NCBI RefSeq assembly: GCF_023898315.1
Contig: NC_064614.1
Coordinates: 74,784,501-74,848,500, forward strand
Reading direction: 5' to 3'
Source of the DNA: Schistocerca nitens
Lineage: Eukaryota > Arthropoda > Insecta > Orthoptera > Acrididae
DNA length: 64,000 nt
The notes below the pieces were generated by a model, which saw only the letters and a list, made by a program, of their open reading frames with translations, was not told the origin of the DNA and ran no database searches. The position numbers and the translations under genes were made by a program. The stretch's first letter is position 1. Each line of letters begins with the position of its first letter. Positions 1 through 12,241 of this stretch are shown here, piece after piece.

Positions 1-530
1 GGTAAGAAATTAATTCTGATTTTTGCACAGGGCCAAAGACTGACATTTCGGTCTATTTGCATTTTCATTGTCACTGAGATTTTATTATCACTGAATTGAC
101 TTTCATTTTGTGAGAAACTTATACTTGGGTCAGATAGCTAAATTTTAATTAATTGTCTTTGTCATTAATATTTTTGTGGGAAGGTTACACTTTGCTGTGG
201 CTCCATTTCTAATAAATATAGTCATTTAAAAATTTCTGTGGGGAGGTTACAACTGATGATGATGATGATGCCTTTTAAAGTATTTCATTTGTTGATCTGA
301 AATATTATTCGGACCTTTAGCCAAGAAGATATTTTCATTTTACTTAAGTAAGGCCTTCAGCCGTTTCTCTAAATCCTTGTCTTTTAAAAGGAATAATTTA
401 AACCTTATTATTGAGAAGTTACTTCGGCCCTCAGCCGTGAATTGAACCTTGTAGTTTTAAAAAGAAAACTGTGCATTTTGTTTTCGAAGAATAAAGTTTT
501 GTGTTCCTGTGTAAGTAACAGTAACTGATC
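1..530 (+). other. AT-rich repeat-like segment, possible 3' end of a retroelement
   Basis: No reading frame here looks coding. Short related motifs recur: two 'ggttac' segments near 184 and 246, and three degenerate 'cagccgt'-type segments near 318, 357 and 431. A (GAT)n run lies near 256-270, and an AATAAA signal at 490-495 is followed by a T/G-rich stretch. Spaced motif copies plus a polyadenylation-like signal would fit the end of a plus-strand retroelement, but I recognise no family and see no boundary. Confidence 0.25.
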
Positions 531-1190
531 TTGACCCATTTCCACAACCCGATCCGCTCTGTCCTGCGAAACCAGAATTCAAGACGTTATTCAGAAACAG
601 TCCTTCCTGCCACTGCACTATATTCTTCACTCCAGCGTATTTTTCCAAACAGGCGGATAGCCCGTCAACTGGCCAGGGTGGGGGCTGCAGGACGTGTTTG
701 CCGGTCCTGCGGCCGTGTGGACAGGCGGCTACTGGGTGGTGCTCCCCGCACACTCACGCCGCTCCACTCGGCCACAGATGGTCCCCCCCCCCCCATCCCC
801 CTTCCATCCCCTCCTAGCCCCACCCAACACGACCCTCGCTGCCAGCCTTCTAGCCGACCACCCACTTCCGGCGGGCTTTCCGGGCGCCGCGCATTCCGGT
901 CGAACCGTTTCCGGCGCCTCGCACTCTTCAGTAAGCAGGCTCTCGGCCAGCGCCGGTCGAGTGCGACCGCTGCTGCCTGTGGAGGGGGGGCGACGCCACA
1001 GGGCCACTACTTGCAGCCACTGCGGCGGCCGGCGGCTTCTGTCCCCTCCACTAGGCTTCACACTGCACTGCTCCAGTGTGCGACTGTTTCCATTTCCCTC
1101 AGCGGCCTCCGTAGCCGACACTAGCTGCTTACTTCAACAATAGAAGGTACATCACAACTAACACCAAAGACTGACTCAGATGAAAGTGTT
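531..1190. other. GC-rich block without a recognisable gene
   Basis: Base composition shifts sharply to GC/CpG-rich between about 640 and 1110, with a run of more than ten C at about 783 and several C/T-rich stretches. Long overlapping open frames occur on both strands, as expected from GC-rich sequence; their translations are low-complexity (Pro, Arg, Ser) with no motif I recognise. It could be a CpG-rich promoter or first exon, or a retroelement terminal region. The sequence alone does not decide. Confidence 0.3.
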
Positions 1191-1400
1191 TACGAGGTGC
1201 GACAATAAAGTATTGAGATGTGTCAACCCTGCAGGCTTGCGTCAGCACAATATCTTTGACATTGGTCTATAAGCTGCTTCTAGTCCAAGCGGAACATCCG
1301 TCTATAAGCTGCTTCTAGTCCAAGCGACACATCGATGCAACTGCCAGTCATGAGTTGTGCTGTAATAAGTTAGCACGTGTTTGTGTCTCTCGTCACGGAA

Positions 1401-2595
1401 ATGGAACTGCATAATATTGCGCAACGGTATGCCATTTCATTTCGCGTTAAATTTGGTGAAAACGCGACAACTTACAGTAACCTTCAGAAGGCTTTTGGAG
1501 AGGAGGTTATATCAAGAGCTCAAATTTTTCGCTGGCATAAAATGTTTAGTGAAGGCATAACGAATGTTGAAGATGAAGACCGCAGTGGATGACCATCAAC
1601 TTCAGACGGAGGTCAACTTGGCCAGGATGCGTGAACTCGTACGATCTGATCAGAGATTATTTGTGAAAATGATTCCAGAAGAACTGAACACGAATCGAGA
1701 AATGGTTTGTCTAATAATAACTAAAGATCTTGGTATAAGAAAGATTTGTGCAAAGGTCCCCAAAAATGTCTAACCAGAACAGTGAGAAACATGGAAAAAT
1801 GAGCTCACTGCTAGAGCAAAAGGAAATCAATCCAGAATTGTTGAGCCATGTTGGTTTTTTCAGTACGATGCCAGCCAGGATGGCCGAGCGGTTCTAGACG
1901 CTACAGTCTGGAACAGCGCGACTGCTATGGTCGCAGGTTCGAATCCTGCCTCGGGCATGGATGTGTGTGATGTCGTTAGGTTAGTTATATTTAAGTAGTT
2001 CTAAGTTTTAGGGGACTGATGACCTTAAAAGTTAAGTCCCATAGTGCTCAGATCCATTTTTTTTTCAGTACGATCCAGAGGCAAAACGCCAAAGTTCGCG
2101 ATGGTGCTCAAAGGGATCATCCTGACCGAAAAAATTCAAAAGTGAAGTGCATGCTTTTGTGCTTCTTTAATTCCAAGGGAATTGTTCATAAACAGTTAAT
2201 CATTATTACTACAAATAAATTTTGGAAAGACTTCTTAAAGAGTTCTTCATGTCTGTGCCAACATTGCTGATAATTGGATTCTGCATTACAATAATGCGCC
2301 ATTCCACACTGCTCTGTCAGTACAGCAATTTTTAACCTCAAAAGAAATTTCAGTGCTACCACAGCCACCTTATTCAGTTTTTTCTATTTCCGAGAGTCAA
2401 AACGGAGGTCAAGGGAAACCATTTTCAAACAACGCAAGGTGTCCAAAAAGCTGTGACGAGGGTGTTAGAGGATAATACAGAAGATGAGTTCCAGAAATGT
2501 TACCATCAACGGCAGAAGCGCTGGAAAAGGTGCGTGCAATCAGAAGGGAACTACTTTGAAGGAGACAACACTAAACGTGACTATAACGGTAAGCA
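1401..2595 (+). pseudogene. Mariner transposase pseudogene
   Basis: The ATG at 1401 opens a frame whose product resembles the mariner N-terminal helix-turn-helix domain, including FRWHKMFSEG and VEDEDRSG. The frame ends in a TGA at the Gly-Arg-Pro linker, where CGA would be expected. A shifted frame resumes with a segment resembling the mariner DLGIRKICAKVPKN region. After the SINE, mariner-like residues continue (FNSKGIVHKQL). Around 2270-2380 a frame reads like the second catalytic-Asp region and the PQPPYS stretch, with the Asp changed to Asn. The gene therefore carries stops, frameshifts, an insertion and a catalytic change, and cannot make an active transposase. Family assignment within mariner is uncertain. 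Confidence 0.75.
1870..2065 (+). repeat. tRNA-headed SINE, head type A, inserted in mariner
   Basis: The tRNA-like head contains an A-box-like 'tggccgagcggt' and a B-box 'ggttcgaatcc'. The body shared with the other type A and B SINEs follows (ggggactgatgacctt, then cccatagtgctcaga) and ends in an oligo-T tail. The flanking duplication cagtacgat is at 1861-1869 and 2066-2074. Removing the insert restores the mariner transposase sequence, which shows the SINE arrived later. Confidence 0.9.
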
Positions 2596-2600
2596 ACATT

Positions 2601-5600
2601 TTCTTTTCACATCAGTCTCACCTTGTATTTCTCATTACTTACAATCGTGACAGGACAAAGTGATTGACGAGTGGAGTGGTGGGTTTTTGTGACTGAGAGT
2701 GGGTTGACCTGAAACAACCTTCCTCACCCTTCAATTCAACATTTCCACCCAACTTTTTGATCTTCTGAATCGGATGGGTCTTAACTGCGGGTCAGTTCCA
2801 CAGATGTTTCAACGGATCTGGCCCGCCAATCTGAGGCCACTCGTTTCCCCCTGACAAACCATTAGTGAAATTATCGTCACATCATCATGTAGTTCACGTA
2901 TACAGCCATAAATGAGGTAAAAACCAATTTTTTTCATTGAATTGTTTCTCTAAAATCGTGTGAGAAAGACTATTGGGTAGAAGACGTGAGTGCGCCGTTC
3001 TACCGGAGTGCTGCGTGAGCCACTGGCTCGTCGAAAGGCCACGGACTTGCCAGAACGAAGCCTCTGGCAGAAACCGGCCTATGCGAGTACCTGGCGAGCG
3101 GACAAATCGGCAGTTCCCACAACTGTGGATAATGGTATAGAGGTAGTGCCTCCACTGATACCAAGGTCGGGACTGTTCGAGTTCAAAAATCCGCCGGAAA
3201 TATTCGTGGCCCTTTGCTAAAATCAACTCGTGTATGACAACTATTCGGCCACCCAGACCTGCGCCGGACATCAGAACTCAACCAAGCCTGACCAGCGCTG
3301 CAACGATAATGCCGACAGCACAGTTCTCGGAACTGCTGCGAGAGGAAGAAAAATGGAAGGTACACGCTGCTTCGTTCTGAAGCAGAGACCTAAACAACTC
3401 ATGTCACCAGTGGGACGTTTCCACTCCAACCAGCACAAAACTGGCTGGCAATATTTACATTTAAAACACACCACATACGGCATACAAACACGGTAATGTC
3501 CGATTGATCGCGGAATGGAAACGACAGTGAAAATACGATGAAACTTTGCACAGACATGTTGGGCTGTGTCATGAGTATGCCAGTCGATGGCGTCACGTCG
3601 CTCTTTTCAGATTTGAGCGCACAGTGAGAGCGTAAAGAGGCCTAGAAAAAGTGTCTCCCCCACCCCAAGTGTGAGGGTCTGGTGAGAGATTTCGCCTGAA
3701 GCTATTCAACCCACATAACATGAATGTTATGCGTTTCTCGCCCACACTCTGCAGGGGTAAAGAAAATGGGAAGTATTTGATTAACAAGACTACAGTCCGT
3801 AATTTACTCCCACTGAGTTTCGTTTCTGCTCAGATGAACCGCTAGCTTCGAAGACAACATTTTGGCACAGAAATTAAGCTTTAGCTGGCATAGACATTTG
3901 ACGGAATGCACAGCCGGCTGCCTTCTATGGCAAGCGCATGGGAAAGTTGGTACAACGTTATGACAAATGTCTTAAGTCTGAGTGGCAACTATGTGGAGAA
4001 GTAGATGGAAGGTTTAGTGTTTCAAATGAAACATTTTTGAATTTCACAACGGTTTCCATTTCACAACCGATCGTACCTTACTTTCCGAATAGCCTGCGTA
4101 CCTTCGCTGATCAAAATTCATTAATCACTTCAAGAAAATGAAATTTTGGCATGAGTCAATATTACATGTCATCACAGGCAACACACCTCCAACACACACC
4201 AAATAATAACATTGACCTACCAATGTTTTAAATACGAGCAGAAATGCTCCTAGTGGTCAGCATTAGATAATATTTAAAGAGAATAAAATCTTGACGTCAA
4301 TGAAAAGGAAATGAAAAACCAAACAAAGCATCTCAGATCGATATCACATAGTTGGTATTTCTGCACGCATAATCGGTGTATTCTGCTTCACATAGTTTAT
4401 AAACACCGAGGTTCAGTATTAAAAAACCGCATTCATAGCAGATTATTAACCTGTATAATGCAGGTGTTACCGTGCACTCAATTATTAGTAATGGTTACAA
4501 CGCATTAATAGATACATAGCGGCCTCTCACTAAGCTACACCAAGCTGAATCTTAATCTAGGTTGCTCATTAGATGTTTATAATTTTAATTATGATAGCGT
4601 CACGTAGAATATCACAACTATCGGGCATTAATCCTCTTATCGCAGAGCAACACTAGCCATAGCGTATCTACGTTTCAGTAAAAAGCGGGATATAGTCCCT
4701 TTACAAAGACATAGGCTTTCGCCTGGCCAATACTGATAGCAGGATATAAGCACACAGCAACAGAGTTCTTCATAGTCAGCGAACTTAAGCTGATTTATCA
4801 TTGACATAATCAGAATCACTCCAGATATCAGAAGCCAGGTGTGCTGTGAACACGACCTCTTGCTCATTAGATACTCCGTGCGAATGCAGACTCGACTGAT
4901 GTTGAGTCTGTCACCCCAGATAATATGAAACAACAGATTACTCTCAAGAAGCTAACATGCTACTTGAACAGTCAACTGCAGCATACATCGGATAACGTTA
5001 TTTTAAGTTCCTGAACTCGTCAACGGCCTCGCCTATTACTTATAGTTGGAGGACCTGGGAATTTCATTCGAATAATTTAAATTAATGGTTGCTGAATGAC
5101 AGAGTTTATATGGTAAGATAATTTTTATTCAAACGATGTGTGAAAATTGCTCAGGACACATAAACGTCGAGGTTTTAAAACAGTAATTTAAATAGAGAAA
5201 CTGAATGGTTATTAGGGTTGCCATTAACATGATTACGTTTATGGTGGAGCCCAGACACATAAAGGAGACGATTTACGTGATTGTAAAGCTTTTAAATTAC
5301 ACAAAATAGATATGAATTCGAATAGAGCATGCAAAAAATCAATAAATTATGGAAGAATCAGAAAGAAACATCACTAGGTGGGTGAGCTCCAATGAGTTAA
5401 CTCGACCGCGAAACAGAAAACATGAGTAGTTATGAGAAAAATCCCTTTTCAACCAAGAATTAGAGGACAGAAAACTTGCACACCAGCTCGTGAAGCGCTT
5501 AGATCAAGTTTGGAAGCTATATAAAATGTAATAGTCTGCCAATCGGTTGCACACATGCTCTTTTAAAAAAGCACATTAACCAAGTTTTGATAGTTCTAAC

Positions 5601-7340
5601 ACTATCTTCATCGTAGTGGTAAAAGTTCATGCAATCACATAACAACTTTAAAATTTCAGAAACAATGCTCTCGTCAAATGACATGTTTGCGTACCATGAG
5701 TTAAGAATAAAAATCATAATAAAAGAGACAGACAGTTGTCACAGAATGATAAAACCATGGTTGCAAATGGCGGCACAAGTTAACTGTTGTAGCCTGCTAA
5801 GACCGGCACATACACAGCGGACACAGAGACACAGAGAGACACTATCATGCCCACCATGCCATGGTTCAACAGAAAGCCAATCATTCTACACAAACTCAGA
5901 AAATTCACCCCATTCACTAGTCTCAGCCTTATGTGTGAACCCATTCGAAGTCAAGTACAAACACCTGGAAAACAATATCGCCCACCACTTCAGGAAACAC
6001 ACACGCAAAACAAACCCCACACGTTTCTAAAGCCAAACTCAGACAGAACGCATTAAGGAAAAGCCCACCGGTTCTTAGTACTAAATGGGCAAGAGTCCAG
6101 ACATGATACGAGGTCGGTCGGTCCACAGTGACGCAGCCGATGTTAATTAAGACCATTATTATCAATTATTACGGTTGCTTAACATCCTAAACACGACCAA
6201 AAGCTAGACGTAGTCATCGTTTCCTCCCAGATGACAAGCAGAATTCACTCTCAGTCAACGAACCCACTTAATGAATCACAGATATAGGGAATCAGTACAA
6301 GATTTCAATGAGATTTCACAGCCTGAAAAATCTCCATAAGTAAATGATGTTACTCAACACCAGACAGATAGACTATCGGTAAGTGATCTTTCACTCGGTT
6401 CGCATAAAAAAAAATTAAATGCCCCGAATCACCGAATACACATTCAACAAAGACAGGATTGCAAATTACTGTCCGAGACTTCTGCACCTTTAAAAAATTC
6501 ACGGGAAAGACTGAAAACACGTAAGATACGAAAAAGTCTGCTTCCATTCAATAATGCCGTTATCACAACTCGAAATTGAAAAAGAATTGAGATTTGAAAG
6601 AAGTGGCTAGAAGAAACTGGATGCTGGATCCCAATACTTATATGTTCTAGTGCTGATTGGAGATTGGATTGGTATTTGTTAATTGAAATCTAATATTATG
6701 TGCACTTGGTTGTAGCATTTTCACACCACGAGACGATGTAGTAGTGCCAGCTGCAAGGACTTAATTACATTTATCACTGAAGTTTACTTGGACAAACAAA
6801 AGTTTTTTGGACGACATATATTACCATTAAATAGATTAATCACACAACCCATATCAGTAACAAAGAACTCTCCCGGTCATTACCACTGTTTCAGTAATTT
6901 TTAGTAAGAGACAAATGGAACTGTCAGATGGACTTTGACGGAAGGGCCTATTAAGGTGAAGTCGGTATCTACTTTTTAATTATCCTGATTTGTTAAAACA
7001 GTGACCGTGAATGCATGTGACTACCCAGTACCTTCTTATACCAAAATGCAAAGTACACTCGCTAATAATATTTCAGCTCTGCGTGCACGTACTGATAATC
7101 TGAAATAACAAAGAAATGAAACATTTACGACAGTTGGAAGGTAGCATAATACTACAGCAACGAATCCAATAGCAACCGAGCGTCGTAGTAGTTTTGGTAA
7201 TCACTCACACAACCTTACATTTCGACTATACTACTAACTGTGAAATATTAACATAAATATTTTTACGGATGATGGTGTGCGTTTTATAAGTCTATTAATT
7301 TACTGCAATGGGTGAACGGTACGTTCGTAAGAAAATTCAT
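2601..7340. other. Unassigned AT-rich intergenic or intronic sequence
   Basis: Nearly 5 kb in which I see no gene or recognisable transposon. Short open frames occur on both strands, but none has family motifs or looks more than chance. A somewhat GC-richer patch lies around 2980-3320. Very old TE copies may be present that I cannot recognise by eye. Confidence 0.4.
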
Positions 7341-7344
7341 TCTT

Positions 7345-7420
7345 AAGAAAGTTGAGGGACCGATGACCGTAGCAGTCTGGTCCCTTTAATCCCACAAACC
7401 AACCAACCAACCAAGGAAGT
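7345..7420 (+). repeat. Fragment of a type C SINE tail with (AACC)n
   Basis: The segment gggaccgatgaccgtagcag followed by tctggtccctt matches the body end of the type C SINEs at 38486 and 63178. It ends in a short (AACC)n run at about 7395-7415. No tRNA-like head is present, so it is 5'-truncated. Confidence 0.65.
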
Positions 7421-7639
7421 TGATTCTTTAGAGCCAAAATATTTTATGACGATCTGTTCTAAAAAAATAGAACCATATTTTTCATCTTATTGAAGTCTTG
7501 AATTTCAGAACGAGAACGAAAATAGTTATCGAGAAACAACACTTTACGAACAATAGTACCTAGCTCCGTTGTCCCTGTAGACGTCGTGTTTCGTTGCAGA
7601 AAAACGACTCCCATATTCTCCATCATTCCACCTGTTGGA

Positions 7640-8500
7640 AGGTTACGTTAACTACACTGTAGTTAGGAAACTCATCGGATACCAAATAACACCATGTCAG
7701 ACCTCCTTTTGCATGGTGTATGCAGCAGCTCGACGTGGCGTAGACTCAACAAGTCGTTGGAAGTCCCTTGCTGAAATACGGAGCCATGCTGCCTCCATAG
7801 TCGTGCATAACTTCCAAAGTGTTGGCAGTTCATGACCTTCTGCAATAATTGATCTCTTGATTACGTCCAATAAATGTTCGGTGGGATATTCGCTAGAATA
7901 GTTCAGAATGTTCTTCAAACCACTCGCGAACAATTATGGACCTGTAACATGACGCATTGTTATCCACAAAAATTCCATCGTTACTTGGGAACATGAAATC
8001 CATGCATGTCCCCAACTAGCCGAACATAGCCATTTCTCGTCAATTATCGGTTCTGTTGGAGAGAGGCACCAGTCCGTTCCATGTAAACGCAACCCACACC
8101 ATAATGGCGCCAGCACCATCTTCCACAGCGCCTTGTGGACAACGTGGTTCAGTGTCGTCGTGGGGTGTGCGTCACACTCGAAACCTACCTATTAGTGCCT
8201 TCTGGGGACTGTGGGGAGGGGTTATTAGATGAAGTTCTGATGAAGAAGCCATTTCCGGAAATGTATCTTTTGGCTGTAAAACAAGTTTGAAGGTTGTGTC
8301 ACATCTAAATCTCTTGCTTTGCAGGAGCTGTTTCACGTGGCGGCTATCCTTTTCGTTGCTCATGGTTTACCTGAAGCGTGGTTTCATAGACATCGTCAGT
8401 AAACCGACGTGCTCGTCCACGGAGAATCGCAGTCAATCCTAGTTCCGAATGTATCATCAGTCTGTTGCAGCCTATGTTGGAGTCGGCCGAAAATCGTATA
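7640..8500 (-). pseudogene. Tc1-like transposase relic
   Basis: Read on the minus strand, about 7697-8000 gives a Tc1-type C-terminal region: a VDNNASC segment where FQQDNA would be expected, then PTEHLLDVIKRSI, corresponding to the Tc1 SPIEHLWDVLKR region with the catalytic Glu in the P-x-E position. Further upstream on that strand (about 7940-8110) a frame contains weaker transposase-like sequence. The reading is split over several frames. I saw no terminal inverted repeats, so boundaries are approximate. This is an inactive remnant of a DD(34)E cut-and-paste element. Confidence 0.6.
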
Positions 8501-8792
8501 TAATTGACTGAGGTAATTCGGAAAACGTTATCGAATCATGTGTTAAGCAGCTGTATCATCGATTTCCGTATTGTGAAACGGGAGATTTGAAACTGAAGCA
8601 GTCTTGAAACCTATTTTATATCACAATCACTTTCGGACATAAATCCCTCATCAGTGCTTTGTCTGCTAAGTTCCTTCTACGCCCTCTGAAGGCTGTGACG
8701 GAAATGGCTGAACACCCTGCGTAAGAAGCCTAACCGCTCGCTCATTTCGGTCGGTAAGTAACAGCTTTAATTCATTCCTTATTCTAACAAAA

Positions 8793-8974
8793 AATGGCTG
8801 TGGCTGTGAGTACTATGGGACTTAACTTCTATGGTCATCAGTCCCCTAGAACTTAGAACTACTTAAACCCAACTAACCTAAGGACAGCACACACATCCAT
8901 GCCCGAGGCAGGATTCGAACCTGCGACCGTAGCAGTCCCGCGGTTCCGGACTGCGCGCCTAGAACCACTAGACC
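8793..8974 (-). repeat. tRNA-headed SINE, head type A
   Basis: This is the reverse orientation of the family: an oligo-A start (tail complement), the body complement (cttagaactacttaaaccca), then the B-box complement (ggattcgaacctgcgac) and A-box region. A 12-bp target duplication, attctaacaaaa, flanks it at 8781-8792 and 8975-8986. The clean duplication marks a retrotransposed insertion. Confidence 0.92.
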
Positions 8975-8986
8975 ATTCTAACAAAA

Positions 8987-9909
8987 CCTTTCAGAAACGT
9001 ATTGCAGTAATATTTCAAAAAAAGTATTTAAAAGACAAGAATGGTCACTAACAATAAAGGTACTATAAGAAATTAAAGCTCAACACCCTACCTTGTTTTA
9101 TGTTACATAAGCACGAAACATTCATTGTACGCTCTCTTGTGTTCTGACCTGTTCTGTAAGAACCTCGTCCGTTAGAAGTCGATGTGATGTGTAATTGTGA
9201 ACTGGAAGCTGAAACAATATATCAGTATTTTTAAAATTGTGTTTTACGCGTTTTATTTCAAAAAGCGAATTCGCCGTATGGTCCGCATTGATTCCAGAGA
9301 TCACCATCTTTTAACAAATCTGAAGAACCAGTTAAATAAACAGAAAGAATTATTTTCGTAAATATTTAAAAGAGTAAAATATTGACAGATAAAGAATATG
9401 GATAGCGAACAGCATTGAAGTGATAATAACTGAAATTTTTTTCCAGAAGTACATTACGCTAACCGGTAGTCAATTGTTTGAGTGAATTTCGAAGGGAATA
9501 ACAGAATGTCTGGTTTCTCCGCCAATGATGCTACTGGTACAAAAATTGTTACATTTCATACGCTCATTAATTTGCCTATTGCTACTATGCGGAGTAAGAT
9601 AATTCAAATCAGAATCTTATTAATCCAGCTGGAAATAAATAGAGTTCTCAGTTTCGGCGTAGACTTGGATAATCATCGAACAGCTTGTTGTGTAGCCGTA
9701 CATCGTGAGTTTTTCTACGCCTCCAAAGCATTTTAAAGCATATTTTCTTTAGCTTCACCAAATTGGTAACGAAAGCCGTGTGTGTTTGGGTCGCGGTTCT
9801 CCACCAACTACACGGACACCACAGTACCCACAAATACGATAACAACTTGTCATCTTTAGCAAGAAAGCAAGAACTTCATATATAAAATTTCACTGCCGTA
9901 CAACTGCTA
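8987..9909. other. Unassigned AT-rich sequence
   Basis: I see no coding frame with recognisable motifs and no repeat signature in this stretch. Confidence 0.4.
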
Positions 9910-9920
9910 CGGCAAAACAA

Positions 9921-10068
9921 AAAAAAAAAAAAAAAAAAATGGTTCAAATGGCTCTGAGCACTATGGGACTTAACATCTATGGTCATCAGGCCACTAGAAC
10001 TTAGAACTACTTAAACCTACGAGGCAGAGAAAAAATCCCTGACCCCTGCCCCCCCTCCCCCCCTCCCC
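9921..10068 (-). repeat. tRNA-headed SINE with type B head, truncated
   Basis: It starts with a long A run (complement of the T tail) and the standard body complement. It then switches to 'cgaggcagagaaaaaatccc', the beginning of the type B head seen in full at 40434-40648, and ends in a C-rich run. The target duplication cggcaaaacaa is at 9910-9920 and 10069-10079. The head is 5'-truncated. Confidence 0.85.
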
Positions 10069-10079
10069 CGGCAAAACAA

Positions 10080-10716
10080 GAGAAATATCCGGCGCACAAG
10101 TTAGAACGACGAGAGAACGATCCTAAATTAAATAGGAACAAATCGACAGTCTGACCATTTGAAATTACAATAGCCAGTAGTAATTACAAACGCAGCCCCA
10201 CCACCGGCCCCCTCATGCATCCGCTGAGGTACGCTGCTTCGTTCTCCCGCCGTGCACCATAATTACATCGTATCCTTCTTGCTCGCTCTCAGATGTGCTC
10301 TTCACAAACTAAATTGTAATCCACTGCATGCCGGTGGTGGACAGTGACTGTTGAATATTCAGTAGTATAGAAGAACGGCAGTCTGCCACAGAATCCGTAA
10401 TTTATTTCAGATCTAGATTTCGACTATAGCATTGTCATCGTCGGTGCATTACCAGAAAGTGCATGTAGGTATAACCATTTCACATGTTTATGCTCTGACA
10501 TGGTTATATCTATATGACTCTTCAGATAACGCATTGATAATGAAGATATTGTGGTTGAAATCTAGAACTGAACTAAATTACGAATTTTGGACTGACTGCT
10601 GTCCTCCTACACATTTGAATGTTTTTTAAATTCTTCCTTCTGTAGGAGTTCTTTAATAATTTATGTGTACAGTTAATTTTCACTGAACAAACATAGTCTT
10701 GGGTCCAAGTAAGTAT
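10080..10716. other. Unassigned sequence
   Basis: No recognisable gene or repeat. The short frame around 10432-10629 has no family motif. Confidence 0.35.
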
Positions 10717-11145
10717 TATGCAGGGTGGTCCATTGGTCGTGACTGGGCCAAATATCTCACAAAATAAGCGTCAAACGAAAAAACTACAAATAACGAAACT
10801 TGTCTAGCATGGAGGGGGAAACCAGATGGCGCTACGGTTTGCCCGCTAGATGGCACTGCGATAGATCAAACGGATATCAACTGCGTTTTCTTAATTAGGA
10901 ACCCCCATTTTTATTACATATTCGTGTCGTACGTAAAGAAGTATGAATGTTTTAGTTTGACCACTTTTTTCGCTTTAGACGAAGACGTTGTTAACAGGTA
11001 GGCTCATTAAATTAAAATACAGAACGTAGGTACGTTTGAACATTTTATTTCGTTTGTTCCTATACGATACATGTACCTTTGTGATCTTATAATTTCTGAG
11101 AACGTATGCTGTTACAGCGTGATAACCTGTAAATACCACATTAAT

Positions 11146-12241
11146 GCAATGTTGTTGTTGTTGTTGTGGTCTTCAGTCCTGAGACTGGTTTGAGGCAGCT
11201 CTCCATGCGACTCTATCCTGTGCAAGCTTCTTCATCTCCCAGTACCTACTGCAACCTACATCCTTCTGAATCTGTTTAGTGTATTCATCTCTTGGTCTCC
11301 CCCTACGATTTTTACCCTCCACGCTGCCCTCCAATATTAAATTGGTGATCCCTTGATGCCTCAGAACATGTCCTACCAACCGATCCCTTCTTCTGGCCAA
11401 GTTGTGCCACAAACTCCTCTTCTCCTCAATCCTATTCAATACCTCCTCATTAGTTATGTGATCTAATCTTCAGCATTCTTCTGTAGCACCACATTTCGAA
11501 AGCTTCTATTCTCTTCTTGTCCAAACTATTTACCGTCCATGTTTCACTTCCATACATGGCTACACTCCATACAAATACTTTCAGAAATGACTTCCTGACA
11601 CTTAAATCTATACTCGATGTTAACAAATTTCTCTTCTTCAGAAACGCTTTCCTTGCCATTGCCAGTCTACATTTTATATCCTCTCTACTTCGACCATCAT
11701 CAGTTATTTTGCTCCCCAAATAGCAAAACTCCTTTACTACTTTAAGTGTCTCATTTCCTAATCTAATACCCTCAACATCACCTGACTTAATTCGACTACA
11801 TTCCATTATCCTCGTTTTTCTTTTGTTGGTGTTCATCTTATATCCTCCCTTCAAGACACCATCCATTCCGTTCAACTGCTCTTCCAAATCCTTTGCTGTC
11901 TCTGACAGAATTACAATGTCATCGGCGAACCTCAAAGTTTTTATTTCTTCTCCATGGATTTTAATACCTACTCCGAATTTTTCTTTTGTTTCCTTTACTG
12001 CTTGCTCAATATACAGATTGAATAACATCGGGGAGAGGCTACAACGCTGTCTTACTCCCTTCCCAACCACTGCTTCCCTTTCATGTCCCTCGACTCTTAT
12101 AACTGCCATCTGGTTTCTGTACAAATTGTAAATAGCCTTTCGCTCCCTGTATTTTACCCCTGCCACCTTTAGAATTTGAAAGAGAGTATTCCAGTCAACA
12201 TTGTCAAAAGCTTTCTATAAGTCCACAAATGCTAGAAACAT
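11146..12241 (-). mobile_element. 5'-truncated RTE-type LINE fragment
   Basis: On the minus strand this is the 3' part of the LINE whose near-complete copy lies at 53383-56641. It contains the reverse transcriptase catalytic segment LRFADDIVILSETAKDLEEQ, the following YLGSKITDDGRSREDIKCRL region, and the C-terminal RRGRPRDEYTKQIQKDVGC region. It ends with a (CAA)n-type 3' tail, seen here as (TTG)n at about 11151-11166. The 5' end is cut off near 12241. It sits in the 3' end of the DD41D transposase, where the sibling at about 60770 is continuous. Confidence 0.88.
11173..12231 (-). pseudogene. Partial reverse transcriptase of RTE-type LINE
   Basis: About 238 residues of uninterrupted frame (12166 down to 11450) cover the RT fingers/palm end. 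They include RQRCSLSPMLFNLYIEQAVK (normally RQGCSLSP), the FADD active-site box, and the thumb region with FEMWCYRRMLKI. A second frame (11439-11173) carries the C-terminal WHNLARRRDRLVGHVLRHQG segment. A frame break of a few bases separates the two. In an intact element the protein also has an N-terminal AP-type endonuclease; here that part is lost by 5' truncation. It cannot function alone. Confidence 0.85.

Larger units (their letters stand above)
1191..2600 (+). mobile_element. Decayed mariner-family transposon with a SINE nested inside
   Basis: The left end at 1191 begins with a mariner-like inverted-repeat sequence (acgaggtgcgacaataaagt). Coding sequence for a mariner transposase follows to about 2595. 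I could not find the matching right terminal repeat, so the right boundary is approximate. A SINE at 1870-2065 interrupts the transposase and is flanked by the 9-bp direct repeat cagtacgat. The 5' untranslated part contains a 25-bp segment repeated 35 bp apart (1266-1290 and 1301-1325). Confidence 0.75.

Noticed and set aside
531..1143. Long overlapping open frames on both strands as a possible protein-coding gene
   Set aside because: The frames exist in several phases at once because the block is GC-rich; the translations are low-complexity and show no domain.
5629..6030. 133-codon plus-strand frame
   Set aside because: Composition is unremarkable, there is no motif, and no supporting splice or repeat context.
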